A stretch of 60,530 nt of DNA from Flavobacteriaceae bacterium (GTDB taxonomy: Bacteria > Bacteroidota > Bacteroidia > Flavobacteriales > Flavobacteriaceae), in the NCBI GenBank assembly GCA_009926065.1, contig RFPP01000010.1, positions 1 to 60,530 of the forward strand, written 5' to 3'. Of the stretch, positions 26,966 through 37,600 are shown in pieces. Made by a program: the position numbers and the translations under genes. Numbering within the stretch: position 1 is the first letter of the stretch; each line of letters starts with the position of its first letter. Under the pieces are notes generated by a model. The model had not been told where the DNA came from. It saw nothing but the letters and a program-made list of their open reading frames with translations, and ran no database searches.

Positions 26966-28555
26966 ATGAGCTTTATAAAAGAAATAGAAAGAAGAAGAAC
27001 ATTCGGAATTATATCGCACCCTGATGCTGGTAAAACGACTTTAACAGAGAAATTATTGCTTTTTGGTGGTGCAATTCAGGAAGCGGGTGCCGTAAAAAAC
27101 AATAAAATAAAAAAAGGAGCTACTTCTGACTTTATGGAAATTGAACGTCAACGAGGAATTTCGGTATCTACCTCTGTATTAGCTTTCAATTACAGTGATA
27201 AGAAAATTAATATTCTTGATACTCCCGGTCACAAGGATTTTGCAGAAGACACTTTCCGAACTTTAACTGCTGTTGATAGCGTTATTGTGGTAATAGACGT
27301 TGCAAAAGGGGTTGAGGAGCAAACAGAAAAATTAGTTTCTGTGTGTAGAATGCGTAATATTCCTATTATTGTATTCATCAATAAATTAGATAGAGAAGGA
27401 AAAGATGCCTTCGATTTAATGGATGAAGTAGAAAAAAAATTAGGATTATCAGTTACCCCATTGAGTTTTCCAATTGGGATGGGATATGATTTTCAGGGTA
27501 TATATAATCTTTGGGAACAAAACATCAATCTTTTTAGTGGTGACAGCAGAAAAAATATAGAAGAAACAATTGCTTTTTCAGATGTTACTAATCCTGAATT
27601 AGAAAAAATTATAGGTCAAAAACCGGCTGATCGACTTCGAGAAGAATTAGAATTAATCGATGAAGTTTATCCGAAATTTAATCATGAAGATTATTTGAAT
27701 GGAAAATTACAACCTGTATTTTTCGGATCGGCATTGAACAATTTTGGTGTTAGAGAATTATTAGATTGTTTTGTAGAAATTGCTCCATCACCTAGACCAA
27801 AAGATTCTGAAACTCGACTAGTTGATCCAAAAGAAGAAAAAATGACGGGATTTGTATTTAAAATTCATGCCAATATGGATCCTAAGCACCGAGATAGATT
27901 GGCCTTTATCAAAATTGTTTCTGGAACTTTTGAAAGAAACAAACCTTATTTCCATGTTCGACAAAAGAAGAATTTAAAATTTTCAAGTCCAAATGCCTTT
28001 TTTGCTGAGAAAAAGGAAATAGTAGATATTTCTTATCCAGGGGATATTGTTGGATTACACGATACTGGTAATTTTAAAATTGGCGACACCTTGACTGAAG
28101 GAGAAGTAATGAGTTTCAAAGGAATTCCAAGCTTCTCACCGGAACATTTTAGGTATATCAATAATGCCGATCCAATGAAGGCCAAACAATTGGACAAAGG
28201 AATTGACCAATTAATGGATGAAGGAGTAGCTCAGTTATTTACCCTTGAAATGAATAATAGAAAAATAATTGGAACTGTTGGAGCTTTACAATATGAAGTA
28301 ATTCAATATCGTTTGGAGCATGAATATGGTGCTAAATGTACGTATGAAAATTTTCCCGTTCACAAAGCCTGTTGGGTAAAACCAAATGATCCTAAAAGCG
28401 AAGAATTTAAAGAATTTAGACGTATCAAACAAAAATTTCTAGCTCATGATAAATACAACCAATTGGTATTTCTTGCAGATTCTGATTTTACAATTCAAAT
28501 GACTCAGACTAAATATCCAAACGTTCAGTTATTTTTCACATCAGAGTTTGAATAA
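26966..28555 (+). CDS. prfC: Peptide chain release factor 3
   Basis: A 529-residue translational GTPase that recycles RF1 and RF2 after peptide release. G1 is HPDAGKTT (18-25), G2 lies in the EIERQRGISV region, G3 is DTPGH (85-89) and G4 is NKLD (139-142). The switch region ATSDFMEIERQRGISV and overall length are those of RF3 rather than EF-G. Monocistronic, followed by a strong bidirectional terminator. Confidence 0.97.
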   Translation: MSFIKEIERRRTFGIISHPDAGKTTLTEKLLLFGGAIQEAGAVKNNKIKKGATSDFMEIERQRGISVSTSVLAFNYSDKKINILDTPGHKDFAEDTFRTLTAVDSVIVVIDVAKGVEEQTEKLVSVCRMRNIPIIVFINKLDREGKDAFDLMDEVEKKLGLSVTPLSFPIGMGYDFQGIYNLWEQNINLFSGDSRKNIEETIAFSDVTNPELEKIIGQKPADRLREELELIDEVYPKFNHEDYLNGKLQPVFFGSALNNFGVRELLDCFVEIAPSPRPKDSETRLVDPKEEKMTGFVFKIHANMDPKHRDRLAFIKIVSGTFERNKPYFHVRQKKNLKFSSPNAFFAEKKEIVDISYPGDIVGLHDTGNFKIGDTLTEGEVMSFKGIPSFSPEHFRYINNADPMKAKQLDKGIDQLMDEGVAQLFTLEMNNRKIIGTVGALQYEVIQYRLEHEYGAKCTYENFPVHKACWVKPNDPKSEEFKEFRRIKQKFLAHDKYNQLVFLADSDFTIQMTQTKYPNVQLFFTSEFE

Positions 28556-28576
28556 AAAAATTACCTTTTCTAAATA

Positions 28577-28609
28577 AAAAAACCCATTCACAATGTGAAT
28601 GGGTTTTTT
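28577..28609. terminator. Bidirectional terminator between prfC and the giant gene
   Basis: The stem AACCCATTCAC/GTGAATGGGTT with an AAT loop is flanked by A- and T-tracts, between convergent genes. Confidence 0.92.
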
Positions 28610-28626
28610 AGTATTTAGTGTTAGAA

Positions 28627-31600
28627 TTATTTCTTAATTACTCTAACTGTTTTCATTGCATTTTCAGTAGTTACTTGAATGAAGTAAGCACCGTTTGGAT
28701 AACTTGACATATCAATTTGAACCGTGTTAGAATTAACCTGTTTGTTCATTAATTGTTGACCAATCATATTAAACACCTTCACACTTGTCATGTCCTGAGA
28801 ATAGGTAATATTCAACAAGTCGATCACAGGGTTTGGATAATAGGTAAATTGAGTCATATCAAAATCCTGATTTGCCAATGTAGTAATAGTTACCGCAAGA
28901 CTAGTTGCACTTCTACAACCGTTGATTGTTTGAGTAGCATAATAAGTAGTATTAGCTAACAATTGAGTTGACGGAAGTGGGTTAGTTCCTGAAGCAGCAT
29001 TTGCTGCAGAAGCATACCAAGTAATATTAGAACCTGTAACTACGATATCACCTAAAGTTAATAAAGATGATAACGATTGTGTAGCAGCACCTGTTGGAGC
29101 TGGAACTGTGGTTACGGTTACTGAAACTGCAGTTCTAGGACTTTCACAACCGCCTGATGTTTGAGATACATAATAAGTACCAGTTGATAGAGCAGTAGTA
29201 GAAGCTAAAGGTGTACCACCAGTTGCCGTTGAATACCATTGTAAATTTGATCCGTTAGCAGTTAAGTTAGCTACAGTTGCACTATTACAGAACTGCTGAG
29301 TAGGACTACTAGATGGAGCTGCAGTTGCATTAGAAATTGCAAATACTAAGAATCTAGTTGGACTTTCACAGCCATTTAATGTTTGTGACGCCCAGTAGTA
29401 TCCTTGAGTTAATGGTGTTGTTGGAGCCAATGCTGTTCCACCTGTTGAGGTAGAATACCATTTAATGTTAGATCCAGTGATAGCTGAAGTCATACTAGTA
29501 ACTGTTGCACCACCTGTAGGACAAAACTGGTAGAATTGTAAACCTGTAGGTGCAGCTGTTTGGTATACCGTAACTGGCACAGTTGCTACTCTAGCACAAC
29601 CTAAAAGTGAAGTTGCAGTTGCTGTATAAGTAACAGATGAAGCTGGACTTGTATTTTTAAAATACACAGTAGACAAGTTCTGACCAGTATATGGTATAGT
29701 TGCCGCAGCATCAGTATACAAGTTAGTTGTTGGTGACCAAACCATTGGAGCAACTTGTGTACCTGATATTGAAACATTATCAATTGCCCAGAAGTAACCC
29801 CAAGAATCATCATATTTAAATCTTAATTGAACCGATGGCTGATTGAGCATTGCTGCCGGTAAAGATAAATTTGCATTAGCAAAAGCTGCAATCGCTCCTT
29901 GAGTAGTGGTATAAGTTTGAATTGTTGTCCAAGTAGCTCCACCATCAGTAGTATATTCTACCTTTGCAGTAGTAGGAAAATATAAGTAGTGGTAAAAACT
30001 CAAATTAGCAACAGAGTATCCGATTGTGCTAAATACAGGTGATTTTAACTCCGTTGAAGTTGTACCGCCAGATCCTTGAGCATCACTATTAGACATATAG
30101 AACTGAGAATTATCATTGGAAACAAATGGACCATAAAAACTATAAACATATCCACTTTGTTGCAAAGTCCAATCAGCTAATGCTGGACCTGCTGAACCTC
30201 CAGTAGAGTTATTTACGGTTGTCCAGTTATTAGGTCCATTAAAGTTCTGAGTTAACAAAGTCATATTGTCAAGTGTTCCACCAGAAGAAACCAAAGGCAA
30301 AATAATATTTGCACAAGCAGAAACAGGAGACGGCGAAACTGTTAACACACTTGGTGTAGGATTAACATTAACAGTAATAGTTGCAGTTGTAGCACATGGA
30401 GTAGCTCCAGTTGTTTGAGAAGCAGCTAAAGTGTAGGTTGTAGTTGTTAGTGGATTGAATACCCAACCAGTGTTAACATTTCCAGTAACTGAAGTTGGAG
30501 ACCAAACATAACTGTCATAATTTGAAGCCCCAGCGGTTACAGTAACGGGAGCTGTGTTTGATTCAGCACAAATTACAGCAGGATCACCACTTAAAGTAAT
30601 TGCTGGAGGTGTAGTAACAGTAACTACAACTGGAACTCTAACCGAAGAACAAACCACTTGACCGTTAATTGTAAATCTAGGTCGGAACGAAGTAGTTCCA
30701 TCTGCTGTAGCAGAGGCTAACATAGCTGCTGGAGTTAAATTATCCGCTAAATCGTATGCTGTTGAAACGAAACCAACGTCATCTACTTTCATTGTAGTTG
30801 AACTAGATGTAAATGCACCTGGTACTGCAGATCTAGAAATAGAAACTAATATATTAGAGCTTCCATCCCAGTTGAATGAAGATGCAGAACCAGTACCAGT
30901 TCCAAAAGTTAAGTTATTTAGAGTATTGGCAACAGGAGTAAATCCATTATCCGTTTCTGTTCCGGCATATACTTGAACTAACCCTGCTGAAATAAACGTT
31001 GTAGTCATTACATTGGCCGTAACCGGAGCTAAAGACACAAAGAATCCTTGATAGGTTTGACCAGAGTTTGTAGGTTCAAAACCTAAGCTAGTAATATTAC
31101 CAGCCCCAATACCAGCAGCTAATAATTCAGACGCTTTAATGATATATTGTGTTTTTGATCCTCCCCAAGCACCTGGTAAAAACGAACGACCAGAAGTTGC
31201 TGAATTCGTTCCTCCTGCACCTACTGGTAAAGCACCTGCTACATATGTTTCAGCAGCTGCATAATAGGTCGTAGTAGAATTGATTGAAGGAGTTGTAAAT
31301 GTAGTTCCAGTTCCTAATGCACTACCACCTGTGGCGTTTGCATACCACTTAATTGTAGTACCCGCAGATCCTGTTGCACCTGCAGTTGCAGTTCCTGTTC
31401 CACAACGTAAACCTGGAGTAGTAGAAACAACTGAATTATTAAATCCAATAGTAGCGACACTAGTGTAACCAGGCACGCCATTACAAGCTACCAATTTACA
31501 ACGATATTGAGTTGGCTCTGCAGGAATAGTTGAAAAGGTTGCCGCATTTGCTGAGGCGATATCAACCCATGTAGTTCCATTATCTATTGAACTTTGCCAT

Positions 31601-34600
31601 TGGAAAACTAAACCATCAGTAATTCCAGTAAAGTTTGTACTGAAGTTAACTGTTTGACCAGTACAAATTGTAGTAGCACTAGCATTAGTAATTAAACCAG
31701 CAGGTATAGTATTACCAAGTACCGTCATTAATACTTGAGCCGATCCTGGAGGATTAGCACAACCTGTTGTTTGATTAGTATAAGTAATCGAATAAGTAGT
31801 AGTTACAGTAGGTGCAACTGATAAGTTAAATACATTTACTCCAGGATTTGCAAAACCTGCAGGTGGAATAATAACGTTATTAGCAAACCAACTTGTATTG
31901 TAATTTGATGGTGGGGTGAAACGCCAAGCTTTTGGAGCTGTAGGTAAAATAGTCGCTGTTTGACCATTCCAATAATTATCAACTACCGGAGTAACATCAC
32001 AATTTGGAGCAGTTGCACCAATTGTTCGTGTAGCATCTTGTAAACCAATATATTTTTCATTTGTAACAGATGCTTCAAACACACGAATATCAATAGTTCC
32101 TAAAGTTTCATAGAATACCGCTTCAGCAGTTTGTTTACCACCACCTGAATAGGTATTACCATTTAAAAATTGAACTACAAATCGACGGTTTGGAGCTATA
32201 CCTTCAGTCCAATAAGTAATTTTACCTGCACCAGCAGTACCCCAGTGTAAATCTCGAGCAACAACTGCTACAGTACTTGCAGGATTTCCAGTACTTGGGA
32301 AACCACCAGTAAATGTGTATTGTGTTGAACCAGTAGTACCTAAATTAATAGTACCATTAGATCCAATAAACACATTAGTTACTATACTTCCGAAGAAGTT
32401 AAAATTAAATCCAACTGGTATACCAGACCAGAAGTTGTCATCTAAACTTGTAGAATTAGCGGTTACTCCTGCAGGATATGGTGTTATTAAAGCTTGACCT
32501 CCCACTAATGAAACTGCACCCAATGGTGCAACTGCTGGTGCGCTTGGGGCAGGAAGACAAGTTACTGTAAAATTACCTGCACTCAAACCTGATCCAATAG
32601 TAGCACTTGTTCCTGGACATACTCCTTGAGCAGTTGTTGTAACCGTAGCAGATGGTAATGGATAAACTCCAATTGATATAAATGATTCAATTGGTAAACA
32701 ACTTGGGTTTGAAGCAATACCAACTACTTTAAAATCAGATGTTTCTGATATAGTAGCTGTAGTAACAGCTGTATTAGTAGAACTTAGAATAGCAGATGGG
32801 TTTATACTTGTCCAAGTATAAGTCATAGCAGAATCAGGTGAACTAGCTGTTAAAGTAGCATTTCCTCCTGTTCCACAGAATGAAGGAACTGAAGATGTAA
32901 TTGTAACTGCAGGTGGAGCTGTAACAGTCATTACCACTGGAGTTCGTAAACTTTCACAAGTTCCGTTATATTCTGAAACGTACATTGTTCTGGTAGAATT
33001 AATAGAAGTTAAGAAAGTTGAAGAGGTACCGGTTTGAAGTGCAGTACCTCCAGTAGCAGCAGCATACCATACAAAAACAGGATTTGTTAAACCTGTAGTA
33101 GAGGTCACACTAGCAGTTGATAATTGAGCACCACACTGTGTTGCATTTGTAGCTGTTGGAGCAGATGGCAACGGCAATACAGTAACAGTAACCGGTCTAG
33201 AAGCCGTACATGTTGTAGTAGGGTTAGTAGCTGTTACCGTGTAAACAGTTGTTACTGTAGGATTTGCAGTTACCGAACTACCTGTAGTAGCACTTAGCGC
33301 AGTACTTGGTGACCAAGTCCAGTTTGCAGTTGAAGTTAAATTCACACCAACTTGCGCACCAAAAATAAACCTAGGTCTTACTGAGTAAGTCGTAAGGTTA
33401 GTGGTTACATCGCCACAAATTGTAGTTCCTGATGTACCTCCACTGACATGAGTTTTAACTGTAGAAACATAAGGAGTAGTATCAGCTGAAACTGTTCTAC
33501 TCATTGTAGAAGTGCTTGATGAGTTACCGTGACAAAATTCTAATACTATATTAGATATACCATCCCATAAAAATGGTGAGGTAAAAGTAAGTGTGTTAAC
33601 ACCTACAACAGGTAAATAAGAAGCACTTGTGAATACTGTTTGGAATTGAGCATTATTAGCAAAACCTGCCAAAGCAGTAGTATTAGCATGACCAATTTTT
33701 AATGACATATCCAACATTGGTAAAGTTCCAGCATTGGTTACATTTAAACCTACGGATGTAATGTTACCCGCAACAATTCCCATGGCTGTTAATTCAGCTG
33801 CAGTAATTAAATGCTGAGTATGGTTATTACTCCATGCGGAGTAAAAAGGATTAGAATATGTTGATGATGTAGTTGCGCCCGCACCAACAGCTGCAGTTCC
33901 TGCAGTAGCAGGAATACTAACTCCGGTTAATGTTGTAGAATTTCCTAAACATAATGGTTCAGAAGAACTTGTAGCAGATGTAATTAAAGGCAATGGGTTA
34001 ACAGTTACTACAACATTTGCAGTAGTTGCACAACCAGTAGTTGAATTACTAGCAGACATTACGTAAGTAGTAGTTGAAGCCGGATTAAAAGTATAACCAG
34101 AAGTAGATGTACCACTAACATTTGTTGCAGGACTCCATGAATAACTATCATAGTTAGCTAATGATGAAGTTATTGTTACTGGAGTTACTGTAGATAAACC
34201 AACGCAAAATGCTTCTGCTGAACTACTCAAAGTTAATGTTGGAGGAGCAATTACGTTAACGGTAACTGGTGTTCTTACACTTTCACAACCATTAACTCCA
34301 ACTTCTGACACATAGAAAGTAGTAGTAGTTGCTACTGCAGTAGTATAAGTTGTAGAAGTACTTGATTGTAAAGCGGTACCACCTGTAGCAGCGGTATACC
34401 ATTTAAATGTTCCAGTACCTGCAGCACCAGAAGTAGCAGTCACAGAAGCTGTAGGCACTATTGTACCGCACTGTGTAGATCCCACAGCAGTAGGCGCTGA
34501 AGGTAATGGTAATGTAGTAATAGTAACTGGATTGGCAGAGATAGAACAACCGCCAATTATAGCAGTCATAGTGTAGGTAGAAGTAACAGCTGGGTTAACC

Positions 34601-37600
34601 GTCAAAGGGTTTGTAGTTCCCACGACTGTAGTTCCGTCAGACCATGAATATGAGGTAGGAATTGTTGCTACAACAGCTCCAAATGTAAACCTTGGTCTAG
34701 ACGAAGCAGTTGTTGCAGCTGTTGAAGCTAACATTGTTGCAGGAGATTCATTATCTGCTTGTCTGTAAGCTGAACAAGTAAATCCAGGAGCATCTACTTT
34801 CATTGTAGAACCAGTAGAGGTAGCTGCATTAGGAACACTACTCCAAGAAATAGAAATCAATATATTTGAAGTACCATCCCAGACAAAACTTGATGCTGAA
34901 CCTGATCCAGTTCCAAAAGCAAGTGTATTTACAGTATTTGCAACTGGAAGAAATCCATTATTTGTTAAAGTTCCAAGATAAACCTGAGACAAACCAGTAG
35001 TAACAAAAGTACTTGTCATTGCGGATAAACTTGTTGAAGCCATACTTACCGAGAACCCAGTATAGGTTTGTCCAGCAGTTGTAGGTTCAAAACCTAAAGA
35101 AGTAATTGGCCCTGCAGCAATACCAGCAGCAATTAATTCTGAGGCTCTAACTATATATTGTGTTTTTGCACCACCCCATGCACCAGGAAAAAATGAAGCT
35201 CCGGTAGAAGAAGATGAAGTACCTCCAGCGCCGAATGCGACTGTACCGGGCTTAGTAATTGTAGCAGTCAAAATACTTGGGCTTGTAGAACAAACAGTAG
35301 TTAAAGAGGCTGATGATGTGGCAGTTACGCCAAAAGTTGGCGCATCTTGATAAGGCGTACCAATTTCAGTTTTCGTTAATGAATTAGCATCTGTAGCAGT
35401 AACACTCCAAACAATTGCAGCATTTACTGGTGTAACTGTTGGTATTACACCCGACCAGTCATTACCACTTGTATTTGTCATTGGAATAGCTGTTTGAGCT
35501 ACGCCATTTATAGAATAATTGATAACTACTCCGGTAACAGCCCCTCCACCAGGTGTAGCAGTAACTGTAATCGTTCTTGTTACGTTTGTACAAGCATTTC
35601 CAGTTGGAGTTATTGCTAAATTAGTTAATGTTGCCGCAGCTTTATTACCCATTACAAAGAAACCAGGTAATGTAGTTAGTTTTGGCGCTGTAGATGTTAA
35701 TGATGTAGCTGTTGTTGTAGTAGATACACCACCAACAAGGTTGTAAGCACCTGTTAATGTTGAACTTGAAGCAATAGCATCAAGAGCATTAGTAGTATCA
35801 AATAATTGAATTAAAGTATCTGTGAAATTTGAAGCACCAGAAGTAATTGAAGCGGTCCAATATCTATTAGGATTAAGTGAACCCATTAAAGTACCCGGAG
35901 TTCCTCCTGTAGGGGCATCAAATACCTCAGCTTGAACGGTTACTGTTGCACCAACTGTGGCTCCTGTCATTGGGTTTACCAAGGCTAAAGGATTTAAAGT
36001 TCCTTTTCCAATTGGGAAAGTATAAGTTGAACCTGTAGCTAAAGAAACTGGCAAAGTAAGTGCCAAAGGACCATTAACATAAGCTGTTGCTAAAGTTCTT
36101 ACGATACTTCCAGTTGTTGTTCCTGTAACTGTTAATAGGTTAGCACTTGTGGTATTAATATTACCACCAGACAATGCACTAAAGGTTAAAGTTCCCGTTG
36201 CAAGAGGTCCTCCAGCAATAGTCAAACCATTAGAGTTAGAAAGTGTAAGAGAACCTATAGCACGTGTTGATGGGATTTCAAAACCAGTAGTTCTTGGAAC
36301 ACTTTCTTGAGCGTAGATTAAATTATGTGTTCCTGTTCCTAAGTTAAAAGTTGGGGCAACGTCTAAAGAACCTCCTGGAGTTAATAAACCTGCAGCACCT
36401 ATTTGAATCGTTGTATTTAAATTAAGTCCAGTTCCAAATGTAATTTTGTTACTATTTGTAATTAAACCTTGAAATAAATTTGCTCTTAAAACTGTAACTT
36501 GATTAGTGTGTGAAATTGTTAAACCTGAGGTGTTTTGAACTGATAGAACTCCTAAATTGGTCAAAACTGTTCCGGAACCAGCTAAAGTTTGAGCAATATT
36601 GTTAGGAGAAAAGAATTGTAATGTAGCAGTAGAAGCGACTCCAGTTAAGGTTCCGTTATTAGTAAATATGGTACCTCTTTGAGAATAAGTACCAGCATTA
36701 ATGTCGATTATACCATTTGTACCACATGTAGTATTTCCATTTACAATAAGAGTTCCTGTTCCATTTGCAGATTGAAATCTACCTTGAGTAACTATTACAT
36801 TACCATTAACCGTCAAAGTTCCAGAAGTTAATGCTCTAAAGATACCCGTACCACCTGTTGCACCAGCAGCAGTAATAATTAAATCACCTTTAATTACGGC
36901 TGTGGTGGATGTTGTAAAGAAACTCATAGTACCCGTTGCTGCAGGACAATTGTAAATTAAATTACCAAAGGACTGCAGTCTATTTGTTGGTGCTGTAGTA
37001 GAAGTAGTAATACCACTGATAGTCAAATTAGAAGTGGTTTCCCATGTTGCTAATGGCACAGGAGGAGCACCAGTAGTTGCACCAGAAACATTACAATTTG
37101 AACCGTTTAAAAAAGATAAAGTTGCGGCAGTTCCAACAAGTGATATTGTAGTATTACCCATATTAACAATACCAGTAGAGGCTACAGTAACCAATGTACC
37201 TGTTCCACCAGTAGTATTTATTGTATTAGAAGCACTACCTGTTAAATTAACAGTACCAGCAATTAAACCAGTGTTTCCTGTTCCTGAAAAAGCAAATGCT
37301 ACTGCATTGGCAGCGTGGTTTAAGGAAAGTGTACTTCCAGCTTCAATAACGAAATCATCACCAGGACCACCAGTAACAGTAAGTGTTCTAGTAGTTGTTC
37401 CATTGGATTGAAGCGTTAAATTGGTATTGCTAGTCACTTTAAATTGTCCTAAACTAAAACTAGCAACATCTCCACTAATAGTAGTTGTTCCTCCTGATCC
37501 TGGAACAATTCCATCCCCGTCAACAATAAATATATCAGAAGCGTCTGGAACTACTCGAGTTGTTCCAGTTCCATCTGCCATTGTATTCCAGTTGGCTGGA

